64,000 bases of DNA from Liopterus haemorrhoidalis (GCA_963971575.1 OZ020611.1:145726419-145790418); one strand, 5' to 3'; numbered from the stretch's first letter, positions 21,491 to 32,035 are shown. Translations and numbers: made by a program. Notes: generated from the sequence alone by a model not told the origin.

Positions 21491-22391
21491 GAGGTGTGTC
21501 TATTAAGTAACCGGACAGATTTAATTTTTTTTTTCCGAATTGAATTAAATTCAATATTGTCTCCCTCAAAATAACTTCTTTGGGAAGCCACACAGTGCTG
21601 GAGACGGTTCTTTCAATCCTCATAACAGTGCTGGAACTGGGATACCGGAATAGCTTTCAGCTGGTCGGTTAGGGACGTTTGACTGTTTTCGAGTGTACCA
21701 AAATGACGTCCCTTGAGGTGATTTTTTAATCTTGGGAAGAGGAAAAAGTCACAAAGACTCAAGTCAGGCGAATAAGGAAGCTGAAGAGCCACAAGAAAAT
21801 TTTTACTGGCCAAAAACTTTGCCTCCTGATGGTTTCTTAGTCCTGTAAAAGGTTTTTTGGAACCATTTTTACGCAGATTTTTCTCATCCCCAATTCATTG
21901 GTCAAAATCTGATAAACGGTAGGTGAGTCAAATTCAACTCTTCCCCGCTCATTATGACGATCACCGACGATCTGAATGTACAAGATCCAGAATTCTGTCG
22001 ACATTTTCATCGGTTTTTGAAGATGAGGCCTTCCACTGCGTGATTCATCTTCAATCAACTCTCTTCCTTCTGAAAATGAAAACCACCAATAAACCTGCTG
22101 TTCAGGCCTGCTGAAGTTTTGCAAAAGTTACCGTTAGACTGTGCACAAGTCTGAAACAAAACCTGATAGCACACCATTGTTCGAAATTCATTTTATTCAT
22201 TTTTAGAACCCACTAGAAAAAACTATTTCACGAAAAAATTCGCTACGAACAACAAAGTTACTCTAGCGAGTTCAAGCTCGTACTGAAAGCGTATCACATG
22301 TTCATCTGCCGCCCCTCCAAGTCCCGCGTGTCCCAAATGTTGCCAGATCAAACTCCATGTTGCCAGTCCGATGACTTAATTTACACACCTC
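21491..22391 (-). mobile_element. Internally deleted mariner-like element
   Basis: Ends 'gaggtgtgtctattaagtaa' (21491) and the inverse of 'gacttaatttacacacctc' (to 22391) form TIRs of about 25 bp with a few mismatches. The minus strand reads EGRELIEDESRSGRP (HTH1 end), SPTVYQILTNELGMRKICVK (HTH2) and MVPKNL, then moves directly to LPYSPDLSLCDFFLFPRLK, and closes with NRLQHCVASQRSYFEGD. The catalytic core between MVPKNL and PYSPDL is missing, as in the copy at 15.3 kb although the family is different. Frameshifts and stops are present. Confidence 0.8.
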
Positions 22392-23559
22392 TTACATTTA
22401 AAACCAATACAAGTAAATTTTTCAGCGCTTATTGAACTCGCAAATCACTTCCATCGTTACATCTGCATTACTTACAAGTTTTGTCATGGCTACAAAATAA
22501 CGCATGCTTCATTTTTGTCAGCGTCATTTAGGTGTTATTTTGTACCATTATGAGAGACGACCACGATTTTTATATTCATTTTGTTTTCCTAATTGAGAAC
22601 AAATATACATATTTATATAATTATATTTGTGTGGAATACAATAAAACTTATAACTAAACTTTATCACAGTAGTAAACTATATTCAAATCCCGTCACTACT
22701 AAGTCATATTTTCGTTAAATAATTGTCAGATCATTGTTATATCACTATCAGAGTTACTTTAATGAGCGCTCGTTCTAAAAGAGCATGACTTGTTCTAGAA
22801 GACACCAAAGTAGGCATTAAAAAAATCTTTTGATGATGCGGTGGCTTTTTTTCAATGAATGAAGTGCGTGCTGCAATACACGCATGACTACAGAGTCTCG
22901 ATGCCTAAATGAAGGCAAATGGCGATCATTTTGAATAATTAATTTGTATTTTATTTCATAATAACTGACTAATAAAACAGCATTGCGAATATTATAAAAG
23001 CCATTGTCGTTTTCATTTTATTACAAAAATTTATGCAATATATAAATTATGACACTAAGTACAGGCGCGCACTCATCTGCAAGAGCTCTAAACACACCTG
23101 ATTTTTACGTGATTCTGTCACAATACAGGTGATGACCTTTTTTTAGATCAACTAAAATAAAAAACAAAATAAAGTGCATTTAACCAGCACTTGTTTCTGA
23201 GTAATTTTCCGATTCCTGTCACAGAACAATATACTCAAGAAGAGACATACCCATATTAAAAATTTTGATCGTACGACCTGCAATCTGCCAAAACATCCGG
23301 AACTAAAACCGTGGAATCGCGAAATTTAAATGCATCATCATGTACTTTTTATTCTTAGTAAGAATTCTACATTTGTTAAACATGTACACATTTCCTAAAA
23401 TAAAATAAAATTTAAAAAAATTTGCTAAATAGAAATTTTATGTCCAAGAAAAAGTGTGCATGTTTAACAATAAATTGCGACACTTAAGATGATTAAACGT
23501 GCAGCAAATATAATAAAACTTAATATAAAATATTTTTCATATTTTATTTTACACCTACA
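22392..23559. other. AT-rich DNA, no gene seen
   Basis: No coding or repeat content recognised. Confidence 0.4.
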
Positions 23560-23765
23560 TACTATAACAAAAATGTACAACAAAACAGTAAAATTAGTAA
23601 CATATTATAAACAATTTTTGCTATATACCTTTTTCTGTCTTTAATTAGGGAGATATTCGAAAGTTTAGTTTTAGGATGTTCACCCATAACTTTCATCCAA
23701 GTGAAAAAATGCACAGAATAAATGAGATTTGTTTTCTTATTATGAACAACTTTTACAAAAACACA
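23560..23765 (-). repeat. Single Helitron-type tandem unit
   Basis: The reverse complement carries 'ataagaaaacaaatctcatt', 'cacttggatgaaagttatgg' and 'tatagcaaaaattgtttata', matching units of the array at 14,530-15,270. It is a solitary copy of that unit in the opposite orientation. Confidence 0.6.
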
Positions 23766-23822
23766 AAATGTTTGTATTAAAACTTCAATATTTCACTCAA
23801 AATTAACTAATATAGTTATCTA

Positions 23823-25218
23823 CAGTGAATATCTTTTATCCTGCAATATAGGTACTATCCTTACTATAGTAATTGAAATCTGATAGCAATGTAAAATTGC
23901 GTTTCTTTTAATTTGCAACATAGGCGATTTAAGTGTATCTTTTTCATTTAAAAAAATGTACACAAGTGAAGAAAAAATCAGGCTTGTAACTTGGTACAAT
24001 TCTCAGATGAGTTTGAGAGAAGTTTCTGCTATGTTCAGTGCTACTTATCCGAATCGTCCTATACCGAATCCCTCTACAATATCGAGATTTTTTACCAAAT
24101 TTAAACGCCATGGATGCCTTAATTTGAATCATACAAGAAGGAAACGAACATCAACTATACTCACTGAAGAAAAGAAAATAGAAATTGCTTTAGAAGTTGA
24201 AAGTAATAACTGTACATCTACTAAATTAATCGCTCAAACCGTATCTGTGAGTAAGTCATCTGTATATAGAGCTTTTAAAAGTGAAAAATACTGGTCTAAT
24301 AAATTTCAAAATCATCAAGAACTTTTAGAGAGAGATGCGGCAGTACGGATGGATTTTGCTTTAATATTTTCGAAAAAATTAATACCAACCCTATTATGCT
24401 CCAAAGAATTTTATTTGCCGACGAAGCAACTTTTAATTTAAATGGTGAGGTGCACCGCCAAAATTTTAGGTATTGGAGTCGAGAAAAATTACATTTATTT
24501 AATGCTTCCCGTACACAAAGGCCGAAAAAATTAAATGTGGGGGCAGGCATTATAGAAACACACATGATAGGAGCCTTTTTCATTGATGGTAACCTCAATG
24601 CGGATAAATACTTGGCCTTATTACAAAATCACATAGTACCTGCTTTAAGAAATATAAATTTTGCTGGTCAAATATGGTACCAGCAAGATGGAGCTCAAGT
24701 GCACTATTCCAAACGAGTAATGGACTACTTGGACAGGGAATTTCCCAACAGTTGGATTGGGAGAGGAGGAATGATAAATTGGCCATCACGATCTCCGGAT
24801 TTATCACCAAACGATTGTTTTTATTGGGGATATCTTAAAGCAAAAGTATATGATGGAGAAATAAGGAGCATCACGGACTTACAAAATAGAATCATAAAAG
24901 CATCAAATACTATCCCACAAGGGCAAATAATAAAAGTTTTAAATAATTTTTATGATCGCATTACTTTTTGTTTACAAATTAATGGTGGTATTTTTGAACA
25001 TTTAATTTAGATGTTTTTTTTTTCTTATTTTTGTATTTCATAATTGTATTTTTAATGTAATTTCAATAAAAAATGTTTAGCCTTTTCAATGAATGTTTAT
25101 CCCTATGTTGCAAAATAAATGGAACGCAACTTTACATTGCTGTCAAAATAATTTGTCGTTACTAGGGAAACCATGCATAATAATAATTTCAATGTTGCAG
25201 GATAATAGAAATTCACTG
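23823..25218 (+). mobile_element. DD41D Tc1/mariner-type transposon, nearly intact
   Basis: Ends are 'cagtgaatatcttttatcct' (23823) and the inverse of 'aggataatagaaattcactg' (to 25218), TIRs of about 28 bp. The left flank is TA; the right flank is TT, suggesting one point change in the target duplication. The 1,396-bp body holds one transposase gene with a single frameshift. The related element at 41.9 kb has unrelated TIRs, so these are separate families of one clade. Confidence 0.85.
23956..25010 (+). pseudogene. DD41D transposase with one frameshift
   Basis: The first frame (23,956-24,441) starts MYTSEEKIRLVTWYNSQM and holds a bipartite DNA-binding domain: HTH1 to about residue 55, then HTH2 with TKLIAQTVSVSKSSVYRAFK. 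A one-base shift near the A-run at 24,375-24,395 moves reading to the second frame (24,396-25,010). That frame carries the catalytic triad FADEATFNLNG, YQQDGAQVHY and SPDLSPNDCFYWGYLK. Forty-one residues separate the second aspartate from the aspartate of PND, hence DD41D, the spacing described for rosa-type elements. It ends INGGIFEHLI. Expected length is about 350 residues. The catalytic residues look intact, so only the frameshift clearly disables it. Confidence 0.85.
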
Positions 25219-25757
25219 TTTATCAATTAACTGTCCCGGAATTAAGAAAACAGAGTTCAAAACTCAAAGCACACTCAAAACTCAAGTTGCTGAATATTGA
25301 AACTGTGGCGCTGTATGTATTCTGTGCGATATTAATGTCATCTAAAAGCACATCGAGAAATTGTGAACGCTGTCCAAGGTCGTATATCCCTATGTCACTT
25401 GCGTGATTCCTACCCTTTAAAACAATTTCGTCTTCTGGCCCACCCCCGCCCAAGAAATATTGCTGGGTGCGCGCCTGCTAAGGTATGTACCTAACAGAAT
25501 GCAATATAAATATGTTTTAACTGGAAGAATTCAAGTAGCATCTAATAATCCTTAGCAATAACTCCGAGAATAAATATATTATTTGTTAATCTGACGAAAA
25601 GAATCATCTTATACAAAGTTATTTTTCATTTTACATAATGCAACAGCTTATTCAATTACTATACAACATAAAATAATAAAACAGTCAACAATACAAGAAA
25701 ACAAGAAAAAAAGTTGGGTTAAGTAAAATGTAATGTATCTAAAAGTAGTTGATCTGA
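25219..25757. other. No gene seen
   Basis: A 76-codon minus frame at 25,453-25,223 has no recognised motif; the rest is AT-rich. Confidence 0.35.
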
Positions 25758-26010
25758 GATTCAGGGTTGTGTAGATGTTGGATGGGCTGCGCTAGTGCCG
25801 TTCTTTGTGCTGTGTGAATGCTCGAGGGAGGACGTCAGGACTCGTATTACCTTTGTCATGGCGGCGCTCGACGCTCGGGAAGCTCAGGACGCTCGGCTCG
25901 GGTCTCTCCACCTTTCGTGTAAACATGGAATGATTGGCGTCAGGGAGTTATAGAGAAACACACGGCACACGGCTTCTCGCTGCATTCTCGAGGCTACTGC
26001 TCTACTTTTG
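25758..26010 (+). promoter_or_regulatory. GC/CpG-rich patch, possible promoter and first exon
   Basis: This is the most GC-rich non-transposon stretch in the window, with many CpGs ('gcggcgctcgacgctcgg', 'gctcggctcgggtc'). An ATG in good context (GTCATGGCGG, 25,858) opens a 31-codon frame beginning MAALDAREAQDARLGSLHLS, closed by TAG at 25,951. A donor-like GTAAAC lies at 25,919, so the frame could end in a splice site. No further exon was found. Either host promoter DNA or an unrecognised repeat is possible. Confidence 0.25.
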
Positions 26011-26332
26011 CACGATTTATGGATAATGAGTTTTATTTCTGTTATGTGTTATCGAGTGCTTCATATTTGCTTTTTTACTTCTTAATACGCTAGAAATAAG
26101 TTCTGAAGTGGTGAAAATGAAAATTTGTAAGTAGGTTGACAGATATTGTTATAGTACTAGAACTAAAAGAAGGATATTGGGGAAAAGAATATACGGGGAT
26201 TTGGATTTTAATAATGACCACTGTATAATAACTAAATACCTATTAATGTCATATATACTATTCCAAAGTTTTCAATGATATTCCACAAGATGCTAAAAGA
26301 TATTTTAATTTTCTTTCAGTACATAATATATA
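26011..26332. other. No gene seen
   Basis: AT-rich DNA directly left of a mariner. Confidence 0.4.
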
Positions 26333-26532
26333 CGAGGATTACCTTTTATGTTTTACAAACGACCACTAGATGGCGATATTGTAATGTGGCATTACTATAT
26401 TCGTAAAATTTGACATTTGTTATTGTGAAATCAGTGGCAGCTTATAAATTGATCGTGTAGTTTGTTGACAGTGAGCGTTTAAAAATACAAGTTTATGAAA
26501 AAATTAATATTACTCGTGAAAGTTTTCGTTGG

Positions 26533-27865
26533 ATGATTTATTATGATTTTAGTAATGGCTTAACTCAACAACAATGCATACATTCGCTTCGTTCAACTTT
26601 TGGTAATGAAGCACTGGAAAAGACTGTTTACAATTGGTTTGCAGAATTTCGTCGTGGTCGTGCATCCATCAGTGATGAATCTAGTGAAGGTCGAACAAAA
26701 TCGATTGTGATTCAAAAAACATCGATGCTGTGCGCAAAATCATTGAAGAAAACGGGCATACATGGACTTACCGTGATATAGAGGCATCCTTTGGCATATC
26801 GCAGAATCTGTTCCCGATGGATTCCGCATAAGTTGACTGAAGCTCAAAAAAGACTCGTATTGATTGGTGTAAGGGAATGCTAAAAAAATTCTACCTAGGC
26901 ACTGCAAAATCCGTATACAACATCGTTACAGGTGGTAGCTAAACTTGGATTTATTCGTAGGAATCGGAAACTAAGCAACAATCCACTGTTTGGGTCTTCC
27001 AAGATGAACCGAAATCCATAAGAGTTGTTCGTTTATGAAGCACAAGAAAATGATCGCTTGTTTCTTCGGTTGTACTGGACATGTCGCAACTATTCCTTTA
27101 GAGGATCAATGCAACAGTTAATGCTGAATGGTTTACAAAAATTTGTTTGCCAATAGTCATCGACAAAATCAGGAAAAACAACCAAAAACAGCGCCTCATT
27201 CTTCATCATGACAATGCAAGCTTCCACAGCACGTCAAACAATTGGTTTGTTGAAGGAAAAAAACATCTAATTAATATCTCATTGCCCGTATTCACCTGAT
27301 TTATCCCTAACGACTTTTTTTTGTTTCCCAATGTCAAACAAAAAATACGTGATAAGATGAGGAAGTAATGGGATTCGGACTGGTCAGAAATTAAAATTAA
27401 AACAATATTTTAACTTCGCTAACGTTTTGATTTAATATTAAATCTTCATCAGAGCTAGAATGAAAATATAGCTATAATTTAAGATGATACAATTGTTTTA
27501 CAATATAAAGTTGTATCATATCAAACAATTGTATCATCTTAAATTATAGCTATATTTTCATTCTAGCTCTGATGAAGATTTAATATTAAATCGAAACGTT
27601 AGCGAAGTTAAAATATTGTTTTAATTTTAATTTCTGACCAGTCCGAAAACCATTACTTCCTCATCTTACTATATTTTACGGACGTAACCATCTAATTCAA
27701 AAAAATACGTGGACAGCGATTTTCATCACCTCAAGAACTGTTGAAGCCTTCGAAAACCATGTTTTTGAGATACCAACTTCAGAGTGGAAAAAATGTTTCG
27801 AGAATTGGCTTGAACACATACAAAAGTGTATAAATCTTAAAGGCGAATATTTAGAAAAGCAATAA
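26533..27865 (+). pseudogene. mariner transposase, frameshifted and interrupted
   Basis: MIYYDFSNGLTQQQCIHSLR and FRRGRASISDESSEGR form the N-terminal HTH region. Shifted frames continue with TYRDIEASFGIS-like sequence, RRICSRWIPHKLTEAQK, then ESETKQQSTVWVFQDEPKS. The catalytic blocks ACFFGCTGHVATIP and ILHHDNASFHS are followed by SLPVFT-type sequence. After the insertion come KKYVDSDF, TVEAFENHVFEIPTSEWKKC and INLKGEYLEKQ with a stop at 27,863. These are mariner (DD34D) hallmarks. At least four frame breaks make it inactive. Confidence 0.8.
27352..27699. mobile_element. Palindromic (foldback) insertion with 12-bp target duplication
   Basis: The insertion is flanked by AAAAAATACGTG at 27,340-27,351 and 27,700-27,711, which restores KKYVDSDF of the host transposase when collapsed. 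Two arms of about 150 bp (27,353-27,500 and 27,523-27,668) are nearly perfect inverse copies with a loop of about 22 bp. A 30-bp unpaired tail follows the right arm. Each arm carries CTGATGA, a perfect inverted repeat GATTTAAT-ATTAAATC, and GAAAC, the core layout of a hammerhead ribozyme. Penelope-like elements are known to carry minimal hammerheads and inverted terminal copies, so a Penelope-derived fragment is one reading. Confidence 0.7.
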
Positions 27866-27989
27866 AACAATTTGTTCCAAAAAAATATTTTCTTTCTTAG
27901 TTTTTGTAGAAACTTAAAAGGGCTACCTTTTTTTGTATTAAACAATTAAATTTAACCCTTTAGGACACACACATCACCAAGTATGCAAA

Positions 27990-28334
27990 ATTAAGATGCT
28001 CAAAACAATGATTCAGATTATTATAACATATGGTGTAGAAAAGTAGGTTATTAATAAAAGAAATAATAGCAAAATCAATGCTTTAAAGATGGAATTTTAG
28101 CGAAAGTTGCGGGTACAAAAAGATGGCTTAGAATACATTGAAGAAAAGAGACTAGTGTGGCATGGACATGTCATGACAGCAAATGATACGCCAAGGATTA
28201 AAAGAATATTAGAGTTGAGTCCCATAGGAAAAAGAAAACGAGAAAGACCTAGAAGACCATGGAGAGATGAAGTAAAGGAGGCCATAGAAAGAAAATGCCT
28301 GGAAGACAGAGAATGGCGGAACAGATCGGAATGA
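27990..28334 (+). pseudogene. RTE-like LINE C-terminal fragment
   Basis: From 27,996 a frame with two stops reads MLKTMIQIIITYGVEK, NKRNNSKINALKMEF and RKLRVQKDG. The open part at 28,107-28,334 gives EKRLVWHGHVMTAND, PRIKRILELSPIGKRKRERP and RRPWRDEVKEAI. The order (TYG.E.W...NK..I.AL.M.FLR, then RL.W.GHV.R....P...L...P.G+R+RGRP...W.D.V) is that of RTE-type ORF2 C-termini. It is distinct from the copy at 2.5 kb. It stops at EWRNRSE. Confidence 0.75.
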
Positions 28335-28403
28335 AGGTTATAAGTCTGAAATTCTATGTTTTTATATTAAAATTCAAAATATTAAAAGGTAAAATTTGAT
28401 ATA

Positions 28404-29548
28404 CAGGGTATTTGTTTGAAACGGGGCACCCCAAAAATCTCCTTTATTTGTAAACATACAAAAAATCTTCAGAATAAAAGTTAAACTAGACAAAAAGGCC
28501 CATCTAAAGGTTACTATAAGAACTCTGAGGCACTTCCGGTTTCACCGGAAATGATGTCAACTTTTAATCTAGCATAGGGAATCTATAATTTTATATTTTT
28601 TTCCTAAAAGTATATTAAATTAGCTTTACAATGACACCAAAAAGTCATATTTTTATGTTAACCGTTTCAAAATGGCGACCATTTATTTACAAAATAATAA
28701 TCAACATAAGTTTTACAAAGTTGAACGTAGCAAGCTTTGAATTTAATAAAAAAAGAAACAAAATATCTCTAAAATAAACTATTTGACTATTTAGAAAAAA
28801 AAAAACTATTACTTTTTACAATTATTTAAAAAAAAAAAAATACAAATGTTCAATCAAACCACCATTATTGTCCACACATTTTCTCATTCTAAATAAAAAC
28901 TCTTCCATCGCCCTTATAAGAGTACACTCTTGGATATCCCGGATTGCACTTCTAACCCTTTCTTCTAAATCTGCTATCGTCGTTGGTGTTGTCCGATACA
29001 CTCTATCTTTTAAATACCCCCAAATGAAAAAATCAATTTTAAAATACAATTTTTTTTTCAAATGAAAAGAAGCAAAATAAACTATTAAACTCTTGTTATT
29101 TATAAAACATTTAATTGAAAAATTAAAATTTTAGTTATTTCATGTTATTTCATATAATAACTAGTTATAACAGTTTATTTTAGAGATATTTTGTTTCTTT
29201 TTTTATTGTTTTCAAAGCTTGCTACGTTCAACTTTGTAAAACTTATGTTGATTATTATTTTGTAAATAAATGGTCGCCATTTTGAAATGGTTAACATAAA
29301 AATATGACTTTTTGGTGTCATTGTAAAGCTAATTTAATGTACTTTTAGGGAAAAAATATAAAATTATCAATTCCCTATGCTAGATCAAAAGTTGACATCA
29401 TTTCCGGTGAAACCGGAAGTGCCTCAGAATTCTTATAGTAACCTTTAGATGGGCCTTTTTGTCTAGTTTAACTTTTGTTCTGAAGATTTTTTGTATCTTT
29501 ACAAATAAAGGAGATTTTCGGGATGCACCGTTTCAAACAAACACCCTG
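28404..29548. mobile_element. Transposon with very long TIRs (about 380 bp), TA duplication
   Basis: TA lies at 28,402-28,403 and 29,549-29,550. The ends are 'cagggtatttgtttgaaacg' and the inverse of 'cgtttcaaacaaacaccctg'. The arms 28,404-28,785 and about 29,172-29,548 are inverse copies almost throughout (e.g. 'cacttccggtttcaccggaa', 'aaatggcgaccatttattta'). The remaining 385 bp holds the end of a transposase on minus. The unit is therefore a deletion derivative of a Tc1/mariner-type element with unusually long TIRs. Confidence 0.9.
28822..29061 (-). pseudogene. C-terminal fragment of DD41D-like transposase
   Basis: The frame reads IDFFIWGYLKDRVYRTTPTT, IADLEERVRSAIRDIQECTL, FRMRKCVDNNGGLIEHLYFF. 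It parallels the ends of the two DD41D transposases in this window (DCFYWGYLKAKVY... INGGIFEHLI at 25.0 kb, and GYLKSKVYANKPTSLAHLKE at 43.0 kb). That links this long-TIR element to the same clade. Only the last 70 or so residues remain. The DNA-binding domain and first two catalytic aspartates are absent, so it depended on a full-length relative. Confidence 0.8.
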
Positions 29549-29550
29549 TA

Positions 29551-30129
29551 TATTAAAATATATTTGTTACTATATTCCTTATTTTCTGCGCTTGGACTAG
29601 ATATTTTTCGTTAACGACACTATCAAAAAGAACTTTGATTTACGAATACAAAAGACACATATTATTAAAAATTGGCCTCACTTTGGTTACGATTTACATG
29701 CTCCACACTGTGGTGCAATATGGCGAGAGGAAAGGCAAACAGCAGCTATTAGGCGCAGTTACAATATCGTGCTCCAAATTCAAACTATCTCGCTCTCAGA
29801 GTCCTCGCGAATGTGGAAAATTTGCAAATAACTTTAAGGATTAAATTTAGTTTCGTCGGCATGTATATCGTACGTAATATGAGAAATATGTGAAATATGT
29901 ACTGTAGATACTGTACTATGCAGTATACAAATACAATAATGTACAGTGACACTTATCTTTTTTTGTGTGAGAATAGACTATCTACTTCTTTAATTTGTTT
30001 TACAACGAACAACGCTTAACGACAACGAATCATAGAGCAGTAGTTGGATTACGGTAAAAAGAATTCTATTCTATCATTACCAAGAAGGTGATGCTATTTG
30101 CGGTTGCCAAGTAGTTATTGCTTTTTGCC
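29551..30129. other. No gene recognised; 69-codon open frame
   Basis: 29,635-29,844 is open on plus (GLTLVTIYMLHTVVQYGERK near residues 14-33) in moderately GC-rich DNA. It resembles no family I know. It could be an exon but has no convincing splice partners. Confidence 0.25.
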
Positions 30130-30704
30130 AACTATATAGAAGAGAATTATATAAGTTAAGTTATTTTAGCATGATAAGTCTTAAAGAACGTAGAGACATG
30201 GTCGACCTTAAACAAATATACTGGATAGTACATGGGAACTATGATGATATAAATTTGTTAGGACAATTAAATTTTTGTGTTCCGTCTTATAACATAAGCA
30301 GTATTTGTACATTTAAACAAAATTTCGCCAGTACTAATTACCTATTAAACTCACCAGTGAGTCGCATGACAAAATTATTCAATACTGTCAGTTGTGATAT
30401 CGACTTAGATATCCATAATTTATCTTTCCTCCGATTTTCAACTATCATAAAACAGTATTATAAAACTAAACACACTGCATAAAGATATTTTTTCTAGATC
30501 ATAATAACTATTCAGCTAAATTTCTAGCTCCTATGTTCCTCAATGTACAAAATAGATAATAATATATATGTTTTTTTACATATTTTTTTGTTTTAATATT
30601 TTATAATTGTATTATTTGTATTTTGAACCATTGTCATTTGCATGCTTAAGTGGCTGCACCTGTTAGAAGTCCAATGGGTTATTAAGTAAATAAATAAATA
30701 AATA
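30130..30704 (+). pseudogene. LINE 3' fragment with TAAA-type tail
   Basis: 30,171-30,482 encodes ISLKERRDMVDLKQIYWIVH, then LGQLNFCVPSYNIS, NYLLNSPVSRMTKLFN and FLRFSTIIKQYY. The pattern 'L..RR...D...Y.I..G......L..L.F..P......F.......NY....P..R....N....DID.....F......' is the C-terminal end of Jockey/CR1-like ORF2, the same class as 14.1 kb. A short 3' UTR and (AAATA)-like repeats at 30,688-30,704 form the tail. The 5' part is missing. Confidence 0.7.
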
Positions 30705-30774
30705 ACTCGTGAACCCACCAAAATAAAATAAAATACAAAATAAAATACAAAAATTAAAAAAAAAAACACTAAAT

Positions 30775-30862
30775 CAGGTTCAAATTAATACCACACAGAG
30801 TTGAACATTGAACATGATCCTTTTATTTTCCGAAGTATTCAGAACAAAACATTTGTTTTGTA
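30775..30862 (+). repeat. 88-bp direct repeat, copy 1
   Basis: Near-identical to 31,502-31,589 ('gttcaaattaataccacaca', 'gatccttttattttccgaag'). The second copy is the 3' end of a hAT gene, so this is a short truncated second copy of that end. Confidence 0.85.
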
Positions 30863-31309
30863 TTATTGACTCATTTATTAAATCATTACTTAATCTGTAT
30901 AAAAGAACAATTTTTAGGAATGAAGAAATGTTTATTTTCTGTTCAAAACTGTTTTTAACAAGAATATTTGGAAGGCTATGGGGAGTGCTATTTATAAACT
31001 TTATGTGTAAAATAAACAATAACACAGTCATACCACATCAATACACACAGTCATCCATAAAACGGTGCATACGAGTATATCTCTTATTGTCTCAAGGAAC
31101 TCTTATATCAAACATATTTGACATAGCCTCATCAACGGGATAAAGGGGAACAGCCAATAAATGATTTTTAATTAATCCCTTGAAACAAAGAGTGGGTAGG
31201 CCACGTACTTATTCGTTCAGGGAATTAAACATTTTTAGACCTATATAAATATAATTTGATTGTGTTCGTATTAGATGACACTTTTCATTATTATATAACG
31301 TTTCTCAAT
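30863..31309. other. No gene recognised
   Basis: Open to 31,143 on plus but without a recognised motif; AT-rich. Confidence 0.3.
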
Positions 31310-32035
31310 CTCAATAACCATAATAATAGTGGGCACAAAAACTGGTTAAACGGGTAAATCCGTACCAGGCCCGCCCGAAGCACTCGCGGGGCCCTGGGCA
31401 AGTCCAAAAACGGGGGCCCCTTCCCAAAAAGAAAAAGATCGTAAAGAGCAAAATAAAACCAAATTTAAAAAAAAATACAGAAATTAAAAAAGAAAACACT
31501 TAATCAGGTTCAAATTAATACCACACAGAGTTGAACATTGAACATGATCCTTTTATTTTCCGAAGTATTCAGAACAAAACATTTGTTTACGGAAATCAAT
31601 TTTTCTAGCTTTCATTTCCGAAAACGAATCTATTAAATCATCGTAATTTATATTCTCATTTATTTCGTTTTGTATGGACAGTAATGCTAAATCTGACAAT
31701 CGCTCTTGGTTCATGGTCAATCCTAAATAATTTTTAATGATTCTCAATTTTGAAACTTCTCTCACTGCTTGCTGTTGTTACATATGAAGTTAATAAAATT
31801 CTTAATGCTATGGATATGTTCGCAAATGAATCATTGAGTTGATTACTTAACTCCAAACATTGAATAAGTGTAGCATTTTAACCAATTTCATGTTTCACAA
31901 TTTCGGAAAAATCTCGTAATTCTTTATATATACCAGAACCGTATAAATCTCGTTCATTGCCATCTCTTAAGATTAGATCTAGATCCGAACAATTATTTTC
32001 CAGATCTTTATCCGTCATTTCACTAGTTTTTGGTA
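31310..32035 (-). pseudogene. hAT transposase C-terminus (ZMYM1-like group) with 3' end
   Basis: The minus strand reads RDGNERDLYGSGIYKELRDF, NQLNDSFANISIALRILLTS then SEREVSKLRIIKNYLGLTMN, QERLSDLALLSIQNEINENI. This is the hAT dimerisation region ('S.SKLK.IK.YLRSTM.QERL..LA.LSIE.EI') of the group often annotated as zinc finger MYM-type 1-like. One stop interrupts it near 31,880. Downstream lies the GC-rich terminal block 'ggggccctgggcaagtcc' and 'ggcccgcccgaagcac' (about 31,368-31,405), often seen at the end of these elements. The N-terminal and catalytic parts are absent. Confidence 0.7.

Larger units (their letters stand above)
26333..27936 (+). mobile_element. mariner family V, copy 1, interrupted by a palindromic insertion
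   Basis: The left end 'cgaggattaccttttatgtt' follows TA at 26,331. 5' leader and coding match the copies at 33.5 kb and 44.2 kb. The right end near 27,895-27,936 carries 'gggctacctttttt' in the same orientation as the left TIR, not inverted, so this end is rearranged. A 348-bp foldback (27,352-27,699) lies in the coding region with a 12-bp duplication. Numerous small indels are present. Confidence 0.75.
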
